Made by a program: the position numbers and the translations under genes. Below are positions 8,269-16,295 of a stretch of DNA of 64,000 nt, piece by piece (positions within the stretch are counted from its first letter, which is position 1; each line of letters begins with the position of its first letter). The notes beneath the pieces were generated by a model. It was not told the DNA's origin, searched no databases, and worked only from the letters and a program-made list of their open reading frames with translations. Source of the DNA: JAUASW01 sp036880965 (GTDB lineage Bacteria; Pseudomonadota; Gammaproteobacteria; Burkholderiales; Burkholderiaceae_C); the NCBI RefSeq assembly GCF_036880965.1, contig NZ_JBAJMV010000007.1, forward strand, positions 1 through 64,000, given 5' to 3'.

Positions 8269-9762
8269 CTAGTTCAGCGTCACCGGCGGCTTGGCCGTCG
8301 CCTGCAGCTCGCCGCGCAACCAGCGCTTCAGCGCATCGAGAGCGCCATCGGCATAACCCCAGCTGACCACCGCCGGCGCGGCGATGTCCAGCACCTGGAA
8401 CGGATTCCAGAGCGCCAGATGCAGGTCCGGGCGGGCCGAGCCGGCACTGGCCTGGTAGCGGCCGCGCTGGTTGGACACCAGCACGTTGACGCGGCCATCG
8501 GCCGGAATGTCAGCGGCGGAAATCGCGCGCAGATTGGGCAGATGCTTGAACTCCACATCGGCGAACCAGCCTTCGAACAGCGCAGCCACCTGAGCGACCG
8601 AAGCCCCCGCTTCGGACACGCCGTCGCTCGCGACGCTGGCCTGGCAGATCACGCGCAGCGGCGCGGCGCGGTCCGGCGCCATGGCGCCACGCAGTGCCGT
8701 CAGGCCGCGGGCCCAGATATCGCGCATCAGCCGGTCGTCTTCGGCGCGCTCGCTGGCCGCGTAGTCTCGGTGGCTCAGCGGGTACTGCGTAGCCAGGCGA
8801 TCCAGGCGGGCCACCGATTGCGCCAGGCGCTCGGCCGTCAGGTCGCCCGCCGCCAGCGCCGCGCCGATGGCGTCAATCGCTTCCGCCTGCTCGGCCAGCG
8901 AGCCCTGCGCCAGTGGCATGTCGGCGCCGGCTTGCAGCGCCAGCACGGAAGCGCGGGCATAGCCGTAGCGCTCGAACACGGCCTTCATCATCAAGGCATC
9001 GGTGATCACCACGCCGTCGAAGCCCATGCTCTCGCGAAGGATGCCGGTCAGGATGCGCTTGGACAAGGTGGCCGGATGCTCGCCATCGAGCTGCGGATAG
9101 ACGATGTGGGCCGTCATGACTGCAGGTGCGGCCTCGGGGCCCGATGCCAGTGCACGGAAAGGCTTGAGCTCCAGGGCCTCCAGCGCAGCGAGAGACTTGT
9201 CCACCGTGGGCAACGCGTGATGCGAGTCCACATGGGTGTCGCCATGCCCCGGGAAATGCTTGACGCAGCAGGCCACGCCTTCGCGCAGCGAGCCGCGCAT
9301 CCAGGCGCGAGCCAGGCGAGTCACCCCTTCAGCGTCTTCGCCAAAGCTGCGCTCGCCGATCACCGGATTGGCCGGATTGTTGTTGATGTCAAGCACCGGC
9401 GCGAAGTTCCAGTTGATGCCGAGAAAGCGCAGGCCTCGGGCCACGGCGGCACCGGTGGCCTCGGCCAGGGCTTCATCGCCAATCGCGCCCAGCGCCATGG
9501 CGGCCGGCGCCTGCGGCAGGCTGGTGGCGCGGATCACCGAACCGCCCTCCTGGTCGATGCCGATCAGGGCCTTGTCGCCCATCACCGCGCGAAGGTCGGC
9601 GGTCAGTTGGCGGATCTCGTCTTCGGTGCCGAGGTTCTTGCGGAACAGGCAGATCGCGCGGATCTTGCGATCACGCAGGAAGGCTGCAGTGTCGGCGTCG
9701 AGCGATTTGCCCGGGATATCGACCATGACCAACTGGCCAGGATGAACAGGGAACTGGCTCAT
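8269..9762 (-). CDS. GH3 family beta-N-acetylhexosaminidase (NagZ-like)
   Basis: This 497-residue protein lacks a signal peptide and should act in the cytoplasm, releasing GlcNAc from short chito- or muro-oligosaccharides. It has the NagZ/GH3 motif KHFPGHGDTHVDSHHALP, whose Asp-His pair is the general acid/base in this family, and a nucleophile loop GVVITDALMM. It is longer than E. coli NagZ (about 340 residues) because of a C-terminal second domain of the multi-domain GH3 kind. Start: ATG at 9762 with GAGG six bases before it, preferred over the in-frame TTG at 9768 that would overlap the ribosome site. Confidence 0.9.
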   Translation of the reverse strand: MSQFPVHPGQLVMVDIPGKSLDADTAAFLRDRKIRAICLFRKNLGTEDEIRQLTADLRAVMGDKALIGIDQEGGSVIRATSLPQAPAAMALGAIGDEALAEATGAAVARGLRFLGINWNFAPVLDINNNPANPVIGERSFGEDAEGVTRLARAWMRGSLREGVACCVKHFPGHGDTHVDSHHALPTVDKSLAALEALELKPFRALASGPEAAPAVMTAHIVYPQLDGEHPATLSKRILTGILRESMGFDGVVITDALMMKAVFERYGYARASVLALQAGADMPLAQGSLAEQAEAIDAIGAALAAGDLTAERLAQSVARLDRLATQYPLSHRDYAASERAEDDRLMRDIWARGLTALRGAMAPDRAAPLRVICQASVASDGVSEAGASVAQVAALFEGWFADVEFKHLPNLRAISAADIPADGRVNVLVSNQRGRYQASAGSARPDLHLALWNPFQVLDIAAPAVVSWGYADGALDALKRWLRGELQATAKPPVTLN

Positions 9763-9770
9763 CGACAACC

Positions 9771-10793
9771 TCAGTGTGTCTTCGTGACTTTGGCCAGATG
9801 GCGCGGCTGATCCGGGTTCAGGCCACGTGCCCGCGCCAGCGCCTCGACCATGGGATAGAAGCTCTGCACCGCGGCAATCGGGTCCAGGTCTTCATTGCCG
9901 GTGCAGCTCAGAGGCAGCTCGGCGCCAGGCGTGCCGGCGGGTGCGGCCAGCAGCACGCGGGCACCACGGCCACGCATTTCTTCGGCAAGGGCCAAGAGGC
10001 CAGCTTGCGCCGGGCCGCGCGGTGCGAACACCAGGAGCGGATAGCCTTCCTCGACCAAGGCCATCGGACCATGCTTCACTTCGGCGCCCGAGAAGGCTTC
10101 GGCCTGGATGCCGCAGGTTTCCTTGAACTTCAGGGCCGCTTCCAGCGCGATGGGCAGCGAAGTGCCACGGCCGATCACGAACAGGCGATCAGCGTCCTTC
10201 AGCGCATCGACAGCCACGCTCCAGTCCTGACGCGCCGCTTCTTCCAGCGCCGCAGGCAGTTGCTGCAGCGCGGCCGACAGGTCTTCATCACCTTGCCAGG
10301 CAGCCACCACGCGCGCGCCGGCAACCAGCTGGGCGATGTAGCTCTTGGTGGCAGCCACGCTCTGCTCCGGACCGGCATGCAGGCCGAACACATGCTCGCT
10401 GGCCTCGGCCAACGGCGAACCTGCCGCATTGACGAATGCCACCGTGCGCGCACCGCCTTCGCGGAAGAACTTCTGCGGTGCAACCAGGTCGGGGCTCTGG
10501 CCCGACTGCGAGAACGCGAAGGACACCAGACCCTTGCACTCGATCTTGCTCTGGTAGAGCGTCACCAGCGACATTGGCAGCGAGGTGACCAGGCGGCCGA
10601 GACGCGCCATCATGAGGTAAGCCATGTAGTGGGCAGCGTGGTCAGAACTGCCGCGAGCCACCGTCAGGAGCGAGCCGGGCGGCAGCTCGCGCAGCGACTC
10701 ACCGAGGGCTGCGTAGGCATTCTGGTCAGCGGCCAGCTGGCGCGCCACGGCGGCAGGTGCGCTCAGGCACTCTTCAAGCATTCGCGTAGTCAA
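9771..10793 (-). CDS. SIS-domain glucosamine-6-phosphate deaminase (NagB-II type)
   Basis: This protein of about 340 residues has two sugar-isomerase (SIS) domains: the first contains LLTVARGSSDHAAHY and SFAFSQSGQSPD, the second RLFVIGRGTSLPIALEAALK. It resembles the isomerase half of GlmS but lacks the glutaminase domain, as in NagB-II enzymes, which convert glucosamine-6-phosphate to fructose-6-phosphate plus ammonia. It follows nagA, whose product is its substrate. Start is uncertain: TTG at 10793 has a perfect AAGGAG six bases upstream, while ATG at 10781 overlaps the nagA stop but has no spaced ribosome site. I favour TTG. Confidence 0.88.
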   Translation of the reverse strand: MTTRMLEECLSAPAAVARQLAADQNAYAALGESLRELPPGSLLTVARGSSDHAAHYMAYLMMARLGRLVTSLPMSLVTLYQSKIECKGLVSFAFSQSGQSPDLVAPQKFFREGGARTVAFVNAAGSPLAEASEHVFGLHAGPEQSVAATKSYIAQLVAGARVVAAWQGDEDLSAALQQLPAALEEAARQDWSVAVDALKDADRLFVIGRGTSLPIALEAALKFKETCGIQAEAFSGAEVKHGPMALVEEGYPLLVFAPRGPAQAGLLALAEEMRGRGARVLLAAPAGTPGAELPLSCTGNEDLDPIAAVQSFYPMVEALARARGLNPDQPRHLAKVTKTH

Positions 10794-11907
10794 TTTCTTC
10801 TCCTTCAACGACCACGCGCTGCATCTGCAATTCACGGTCCATCACCACCAGATCCGCCCAGGCGCCCACGACCAGTTGGCCGCGGTCATCCAGACCCATG
10901 TATTCCGCCGCGTTCGCCGACACGCGGCGCGAAGCGTCTTCAATTTCCAGGCCCAACTGGAACACGAGATTGCGCAGCGCCTGGTCCATCGTCAGCGTGC
11001 TGCCGGCCAAGGTGCCGTCGGGCAGGCGAACGCCGCCCATGCACTTGGTGACCGTGTGGCGGCCGAGCCTGTACTCGCCATCAGGCATGCCCGCGGCCGC
11101 CGTCGAGTCGGTGACGCAGAACATGCAGGGGATGGAGCGCATCGCCACGCGGATCGCACCCGGATGCACATGCAGCAGGTCCGGAATGATCTCGGCATAG
11201 CGCGCATGCGCCAACGCCGCGCCGACCATGCCGGGCTCGCGGTGATGCAGGCCGCTCATCGCGTTGAACAGGTGCGTGAAGCCGCGTGCGCCCTTGTGCA
11301 AGGCGGCCACGCCGTCTTCATAGGTGCCGGCCGTGTGGCCGATCTGCACGCGAAAGCCCGCCTCGACCAGCTTGGGGATCAGCTCCACCATGCCGGGCAG
11401 TTCGGGCGCCAGCGTGATCAGCTTGATCGGTGCCAGCTCGTTCAGTGCGCGCACTTCGGTGAGGCTGGCGTCCTTGGCGAAGTCGGGCTGTGCGCCCAGC
11501 TTGCCGGGATTGATGTACGGGCCTTCCAGGTGCACGCCGAGCACGCGCGCGCCTTGCGGGTCGCGCGCCTTGCACAGGGGCCCGAGCGCCGTGAGCGCAT
11601 TGCGGATGTCTTCCAGCGGCGCGGTCATCGTGGTGGCCAGCATCGAGGTCGTGCCGTGGCGCACATGGCGACGCGACATCTCGCGTGCCGCGTCGCCGCC
11701 CTCCATCGTGTCGCGGCCACCGCCGCCATGCACATGGATGTCGATGAAGCCGGGCAGCACGATGGGCAGGCTGCTGGCGCGCACCTCGGCCTCGCTCACT
11801 GCTTGGCCAGCGATGCGGCTGATACGGCCGTCCTGCTGCTCCAGGGTGCCGCGCACAAAGCCTTGCGGCGTCAGGATGTGACCATCAATCGCCTGCATCA
11901 CGCTCAT
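10774..11907 (-). CDS. nagA: N-acetylglucosamine-6-phosphate deacetylase
   Basis: This 377-residue amidohydrolase removes acetate from GlcNAc-6-phosphate. Metal and substrate residues are visible: HVH (His58, His60), Glu128 in HLEGPY, His191 in IGHTAG, His212 in THLFNAM and the catalytic Asp267 in VTDSTAAAG. Its length matches the family. The start ATG at 11907 overlaps the gntR stop as ATGA; a second ATG at 11898 is possible. It sits in order kinase, regulator, deacetylase, deaminase, which is the complete GlcNAc to fructose-6-phosphate route. Confidence 0.96.
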   Translation of the reverse strand: MSVMQAIDGHILTPQGFVRGTLEQQDGRISRIAGQAVSEAEVRASSLPIVLPGFIDIHVHGGGGRDTMEGGDAAREMSRRHVRHGTTSMLATTMTAPLEDIRNALTALGPLCKARDPQGARVLGVHLEGPYINPGKLGAQPDFAKDASLTEVRALNELAPIKLITLAPELPGMVELIPKLVEAGFRVQIGHTAGTYEDGVAALHKGARGFTHLFNAMSGLHHREPGMVGAALAHARYAEIIPDLLHVHPGAIRVAMRSIPCMFCVTDSTAAAGMPDGEYRLGRHTVTKCMGGVRLPDGTLAGSTLTMDQALRNLVFQLGLEIEDASRRVSANAAEYMGLDDRGQLVVGAWADLVVMDRELQMQRVVVEGEEIDYANA

Positions 11908-12650
11908 CCTTCGCGCCTCATTTCTGCGACGAAGTCGTAGTAGTCACTGCGGCAGTAGCTGTGCGTCAGCTCCACCGCCTGGCCACCATCGAGATAGCCC
12001 ACGCGGGTGATGAAGAGCACGGCCTGGCCCACCGGCACCTGCAGGAGGCCCGCCAGCTTGGGGTCGGCATTGATGGCGCGAATGTGCTGCAAGGCACGCA
12101 CCGGTGCGCCGCCATGCTTGGAGAGATACGTGTAGAGCGAGGCGTCGACCTTCTGCGGATCGGGCAAGACGGAGGCCGGCAGCACGCTGACCTCGTAGGC
12201 CATCACCACTTCATCGGCAAGGCGCAGGCGCTCCAGTCGCGCGACGCGCTCGCCGGTGGTCAGGCCGAGCGACAGTTGTTCGTCCGGCGCGGCCAGCGAG
12301 AAGCCGCGAGTCAGCCAGCGCGAGCTGGGCTTGAAGCCGCGCTGATGCAGTTCTTCCGAGAAGCTGGTCAGGCGCGACAGCGGCTGCTCCAGCTTCGGCG
12401 CGATGTAGTTGCCCGAGCCGCGCTTGCGCACGATCAGCCCCTGCTCCACCAGGCGGTCAATCGCCTTGCGGGCGGTGACGCGCGACAGGTCCAGCGATTC
12501 CGACAGGACGCGCTCGGAAGGCAGGGCTTCGTCGGCGTGGTACTGGCCTTCGCGGATTGCCTGCGCCAACTTGTGCGCCAGCTGCATGTAAAGCGGGGAA
12601 GCCGCCTGCGGATCCGGTTTGAACTGGAAGGGCAGTTTGTTGTTGCTCAT
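11904..12650 (-). CDS. nagQ: GntR-family (HutC subfamily) repressor of GlcNAc genes, NagQ-like
   Basis: This 248-residue regulator has an N-terminal winged helix (about 15-80; SPLYMQLAHKLAQAIREG, LPSERVLSESLDLSRVTARK) and a C-terminal UTRA ligand-binding domain (from about 95 to the end) as in HutC, NagR and DasR. The effector is probably GlcNAc-6-phosphate or glucosamine-6-phosphate (family knowledge). Boxes TGGTATT-N4-TGGTAT upstream of nagK and weaker ones upstream of the TonB receptor are the likely targets. From memory, Xanthomonas NagQ uses the same direct-repeat box. ATG at 12650 overlaps the nagK stop by four bases; the longer upstream frame has no support. Confidence 0.9.
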   Translation of the reverse strand: MSNNKLPFQFKPDPQAASPLYMQLAHKLAQAIREGQYHADEALPSERVLSESLDLSRVTARKAIDRLVEQGLIVRKRGSGNYIAPKLEQPLSRLTSFSEELHQRGFKPSSRWLTRGFSLAAPDEQLSLGLTTGERVARLERLRLADEVVMAYEVSVLPASVLPDPQKVDASLYTYLSKHGGAPVRALQHIRAINADPKLAGLLQVPVGQAVLFITRVGYLDGGQAVELTHSYCRSDYYDFVAEMRREG

Positions 12651-13579
12651 GGACGACCCATTTCGGAAATAGCGCGACGAATCATCAGCAAGGCACCGGC
12701 CGCCGAGTCGCCCTGAGGCGGCACGCAGCGCTGGCGCAAGGAAGGCGAGAACAGCGGCCCCAGGCGCAAGGCAATGCTGCCGCACAGCGCCATAGGCAGG
12801 TCGCCGGAGGGGTCCAGCGCGGCGGCAAGCTTTTCGAGCTCAGCCACTGCTTCGTTGACAAAGGTCTGCGCGGCGGGGTCGGTGTCGGCATGCTCGAACA
12901 CAAGCGGCGCCAGGCCGGCATAGCCGTGCTGGCCAGCGCTGGCGCACCAGGCCAGCAGGGTTTCGCGGTCACGGCCGCATTTGGCCCAGATGGCGCGCGC
13001 CAGCGGCCCGCTCTCGGCGCGCCCATCGAGAGCCTGGTGGGCGTGGCGCATGGCCTTCTGGCCCAGCCAGGCACCGCTGCCCTCGTCGCCGATCACCCAG
13101 CCCCAACCACCGATGCACACACGGCTGCCATCGCGGCGCACGGCCTCGCCGACCGAGCCGGTGCCCGAAGCAATGACCGCGCCGGGCTGACCTGCGTGAG
13201 CACCGAGCACGGTGGTGTAGCCATCGTTGTCGAGCTTGACGTGGGCATAGCCCGGCTGCGTCGCGATGAACTCGGCCACAGCATCGGTCAAGCCCGCGCC
13301 AGAGAGGCCCAGGCCGATGGCGCATTCAGATAGATCAAGGCTGGCAATGCCCGCCTGCTGGCAGGCCTGCTGCAGTGCCAGCTGGATATGAACCCAGGCT
13401 TGTTCAACGCCCTGACCCAGGGCCGAAGGGCCGCTGTCGCCCTGACCGAGCAGGCGGCCATCGATACCAGTCAGGCGCAGTCGCGTACCGGTGCCACCGC
13501 CGTCAACGCCGACAAGGAAGCGCACTGCAGAGACAGCTTGTGCCGCTGCGCTGGACCGGGTGTGGGTGGCGGACGTCAT
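12647..13579 (-). CDS. nagK: N-acetylglucosamine kinase (BadF/BadG ATPase family)
   Basis: This 310-residue ASKHA-fold kinase phosphorylates GlcNAc at C6 with ATP. The phosphate-binding loop VGVDGGGTGTRLRL follows a short N-terminal tail at about residues 23-36, and GGWGWVIGDEGSGAWLG marks the second conserved block of the BadF/BadG/GlcNAc-kinase family. It is the first gene of the nag operon. The ATG at 13579 has no Shine-Dalgarno, but the predicted transcript starts only about three bases upstream, so leaderless translation would explain this start. Operator box A overlaps the -10 and ends four bases before the ATG. Confidence 0.9.
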   Translation of the reverse strand: MTSATHTRSSAAAQAVSAVRFLVGVDGGGTGTRLRLTGIDGRLLGQGDSGPSALGQGVEQAWVHIQLALQQACQQAGIASLDLSECAIGLGLSGAGLTDAVAEFIATQPGYAHVKLDNDGYTTVLGAHAGQPGAVIASGTGSVGEAVRRDGSRVCIGGWGWVIGDEGSGAWLGQKAMRHAHQALDGRAESGPLARAIWAKCGRDRETLLAWCASAGQHGYAGLAPLVFEHADTDPAAQTFVNEAVAELEKLAAALDPSGDLPMALCGSIALRLGPLFSPSLRQRCVPPQGDSAAGALLMIRRAISEMGRP

Positions 13580-13583
13580 GGTG

Positions 13584-13601
13584 ATACCAGTCTAATACCA
13601 A
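13584..13601 (-). promoter_or_regulatory. NagQ-like operator box A
   Basis: The minus strand reads TTGGTATTAGACTGGTAT, a TGGTATT-N4-TGGTAT direct repeat with an 11-base period. It covers the -10 element and ends four bases before the nagK start codon, a position suited to repression. Confidence 0.75.
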
Positions 13602-13618
13602 ACGCTTTCGAGCGTCAA
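13589..13618 (-). promoter_or_regulatory. nag operon promoter (predicted leaderless transcript)
   Basis: On the minus strand TTGACG (13613-13618) and TAGACT (13589-13594) are separated by 18 bases. The expected start point is the A at about 13582, three bases before the nagK ATG (13579). Operators B and A overlap the -35 and -10 respectively. Confidence 0.6.
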
Positions 13619-13619
13619 T

Positions 13620-13637
13620 TGGTATTCCACTGGTTTT
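13620..13637 (+). promoter_or_regulatory. NagQ-like operator box B
   Basis: The plus strand reads TGGTATTCCACTGGTTTT, the same direct repeat as box A but in the opposite orientation, immediately upstream of the -35 element TTGACG of the nag promoter. Confidence 0.7.
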
Positions 13638-13705
13638 GACCCTGAGAAAAGCCGCTGGTCAGAGTGACAAAAGCGGGCCCCAGGTCGACCGGCATGCGCT
13701 GCACC

Positions 13706-13723
13706 ATACCAGTTTAGAACCAA
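13706..13723 (-). promoter_or_regulatory. NagQ-like operator box C
   Basis: The minus strand reads TTGGTTCTAAACTGGTAT. It lies about 90 bases upstream of the -35 element, between nagK and ung. Distance from box A is 122 bases, about 11.6 helical turns, so looping between A/B and C is possible (inference). Confidence 0.65.
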
Positions 13724-13756
13724 GCCGCCGATTGGTGGCAGCCCTAGGGCCACACC

Positions 13757-14458
13757 CTAGTCGCTCAGCGCCCAGTCAAGGGATTGGCCCTGGCCGGCCA
13801 GCCATTGGGCAGCCTGCGAGAAGTGAGCGCAGCCAATGAAGGGCTGGGGCGGCCGGGTGGCCGACAGGGGCGAGGGATGATTGGCCTGCAGCAGCAGATG
13901 CTGCGGCCCGGCCGCCTGGATCAGCGCCGCCTTGGCCTGGGCATGAGCGCCCCAGAGCATGAAGACCTTGGGCGCGGCGTCCCTTGCGGCGGCCTCGATC
14001 AGCGCATCAGTGAGCGCCTCCCAGCCGCGCTTGGCATGGCTGGCCGGTGCGCCATCCTCCACCGTCAGGCAGGTGTTGAGCAGCAGCACACCGCGCTGCG
14101 CCCAGGCCCCGAGATGAGGCGTCATGGGGGGCTGCTGACCCAGGTCGCGCTGCAGCTCCTTGAAGATGTTGCGCAGGCTGGGCGGGACCTTGTTGCCGGA
14201 TGGCACCGAGAACGCCAGGCCCTCAGCCTGTCCGGGGCCGTGGTACGGGTCCTGGCCCAGGATGACGACGCGGACCCGCTCCAGCGGCGTCAGTCGCAGC
14301 GCGCGCAAGGGATCGGGCGGATAGATGACAGCGCCCGCTGTCTCACGTTGGGACAGGTGATTCAGCAGGCCCTGACCGGCCGGGCTTTCGCGCCAGGCCT
14401 CCAGCACCGGCCGCCAGCCGGCGTCGACCTGCCAGTCGAGCGGCAACTGCAGCTTCAC
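13757..14458 (-). CDS. ung: Uracil-DNA glycosylase
   Basis: This 233-residue family-1 enzyme excises uracil from DNA. The water-activating loop GQDPYHG has Asp70, and the minor-groove loop HPSPLSA is present near residue 195. The GTG start at 14458 overlaps the trpC stop (GTGA), so ung is translationally coupled to the trp operon. It ends just before the nag operator region and is the last gene of the trp unit. Confidence 0.96.
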   Translation of the reverse strand: MKLQLPLDWQVDAGWRPVLEAWRESPAGQGLLNHLSQRETAGAVIYPPDPLRALRLTPLERVRVVILGQDPYHGPGQAEGLAFSVPSGNKVPPSLRNIFKELQRDLGQQPPMTPHLGAWAQRGVLLLNTCLTVEDGAPASHAKRGWEALTDALIEAAARDAAPKVFMLWGAHAQAKAALIQAAGPQHLLLQANHPSPLSATRPPQPFIGCAHFSQAAQWLAGQGQSLDWALSD

Positions 14459-15246
14459 GAGAAAAACAGCTCGGCCAGCGCCTGGCCCGGCACCGGCGCG
14501 CGCATGAAGGCCTCGCCGACCAGGAAGGCATTCACCTGCGCGGCGCGCATGGTCTGCACATCGGCCGGGCCGAGGATGCCGGACTCGGTCACCAGCAGGC
14601 GATCCGCCGGCACGTTCTTCAGGAGGCCCAGCGTCGTATCCAGCGTCACTTCAAACGTGCGCAGATTGCGGTTGTTGATGCCAACCAGCGGCGTCTTCAG
14701 CTTCAAGGCGCGGTCCAGCTCGCGGCCGTCGTGCACCTCGACCAGCACGTCCAGGTTGAGGCTCATGGCGCAGGCCTCGAGGTCGGCCATCAGGGCGTCT
14801 TCGAGGCTGGCGGCGATCAGGAGGATGCAGTCCGCACCCATCGCGCGGGCCTCGAAGACCTGGTACTCGTCGACCATGAAGTCCTTGCGCAGCACCGGCA
14901 GCTCGCAGGCCGCGCGCGCAGCCTGCAGAAAGGCCACCGAGCCCTGGAAGAAGGGCTCGTCAGTCAAGACGCTCAAACAGGCCGCGCCATGGGATGCATA
15001 GCTCTCGGCAATCTCGGCCGGACGGAAGTCTTCGCGGATCACGCCCTTGCTGGGGCTGGCCTTCTTGATCTCGGCGATCACGCCGCTCTTGCCACTAGCG
15101 ATCTTGGCGCGCAGCGCCTTCTCGAAACCGCGCAGATCGCGTCGGCCTTCGGCCTCCTCGCGAACACTGGCCAGCGAGCGGCGGCGCCTGGCAGCCGCCA
15201 CTTCCTCATGCTTGACCGCATTGATCTTGTTCAGGATGTCGGACAT
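14455..15246 (-). CDS. trpC: Indole-3-glycerol-phosphate synthase
   Basis: This 263-residue TIM-barrel enzyme closes the indole ring in tryptophan synthesis. It has VIAEIKKASPSKGVIREDF (catalytic Lys and Ser-Pro-Ser motif), LTDEPFFQGS, LRKDFMVDEYQV and GINNRNLRTFEV, all standard for TrpC. It is monofunctional, without a TrpF fusion. The gene starts five bases after the trpD stop and overlaps ung at its end. Confidence 0.98.
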   Translation of the reverse strand: MSDILNKINAVKHEEVAAARRRRSLASVREEAEGRRDLRGFEKALRAKIASGKSGVIAEIKKASPSKGVIREDFRPAEIAESYASHGAACLSVLTDEPFFQGSVAFLQAARAACELPVLRKDFMVDEYQVFEARAMGADCILLIAASLEDALMADLEACAMSLNLDVLVEVHDGRELDRALKLKTPLVGINNRNLRTFEVTLDTTLGLLKNVPADRLLVTESGILGPADVQTMRAAQVNAFLVGEAFMRAPVPGQALAELFFS

Positions 15247-15251
15247 GGGTA

Positions 15252-16286
15252 TCAGGCCTTCGCAAGAGCCTGCGTCGCGGCGACGAACTTGTCCAGCTTG
15301 GCACGCGCCGCGCCGCTGGCAATCGCCTCGCGCGCCTTGGCTATGCCGGCGGCAATTGAATCGACCACATTGGCTGCATACAGCGTCGCACCGGCGTTGA
15401 GCAGCACGATGTCGCGCGCCGCGCCGTCTTCATTGGAAAGCGCACCCAGCAGCATCACGCGCGACTCTTCCGGGCCGGCCACCTTGAGGCTTCGGTTGCT
15501 GACCATGGAGAGGCCGAAGTCTTCCGGATGGATCTCGTACTCGCGCACCTCGCCATCCTTCAGCTCGCCCACCAGCGTGGCAGCGCCGAGCGAGATCTCG
15601 TCCATGCCGTCCTTGCCGTAGACCACCACCGCATGCTCGGCGCCCAGGCGCTGCATCACGCGCACCTGGATGCCGACGAGGTCGGGGTGGAACACGCCCA
15701 TCAGGATGTTGGGCGCGCCGGCCGGGTTGGTCAGCGGTCCGAGGATGTTGAAGATGGTGCGAACGCCCAGCTCCTTGCGCACCGGGGCGATGTTCTTCAT
15801 CGCCGGGTGGTGGTTGGGCGCAAACATGAAACCGATGCCGGTTTCGGCCACGCTCTGCGCCACCTGTTCGGGCTTGAGCATGATGTTGGCGCCGAGCGCT
15901 TCCAGCACGTCGGCGCTGCCGGTCTTGCTGGAAACGCTGCGGTTGCCGTGCTTGGCGACTTGCGCGCCCGCAGCGGCAGCCACGAACATCGAGCAGGTCG
16001 AGATATTGAAGGTGTGGGCGCCATCACCGCCCGTGCCCACCACGTCGACCAGATGCTTGCTCGGCGGCACCGGCACCTTGTTGGACAGCTCGCGCATCAC
16101 CTGCGCAGCGGCGGTGATCTCGCCGATGGTTTCCTTCTTGACGCGCAGGCCGATCAGGAGGGCCGAGGCGATCACCGGCGACATCTCGCCGGCCATGATG
16201 CGGCGCATCAGCGAGAGCATCTCATCGTGGAAGATCTCGCGGTGCTCGATGACGCGGGTCAGGGCTTCGTTGTCTGAAATGGGCAT
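15252..16286 (-). CDS. trpD: Anthranilate phosphoribosyltransferase
   Basis: This 344-residue enzyme transfers phosphoribose from PRPP to anthranilate. The PRPP loop GTGGDG lies at residues 84-89, and KHGNRSVSSKTGSADVLEAL carries the second conserved motif. The length is normal for the family. It is separated from ltaE by only nine bases, showing that ltaE is inside the operon rather than at its edge. Confidence 0.98.
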   Translation of the reverse strand: MPISDNEALTRVIEHREIFHDEMLSLMRRIMAGEMSPVIASALLIGLRVKKETIGEITAAAQVMRELSNKVPVPPSKHLVDVVGTGGDGAHTFNISTCSMFVAAAAGAQVAKHGNRSVSSKTGSADVLEALGANIMLKPEQVAQSVAETGIGFMFAPNHHPAMKNIAPVRKELGVRTIFNILGPLTNPAGAPNILMGVFHPDLVGIQVRVMQRLGAEHAVVVYGKDGMDEISLGAATLVGELKDGEVREYEIHPEDFGLSMVSNRSLKVAGPEESRVMLLGALSNEDGAARDIVLLNAGATLYAANVVDSIAAGIAKAREAIASGAARAKLDKFVAATQALAKA

Positions 16287-16295
16287 CGCAAATCC

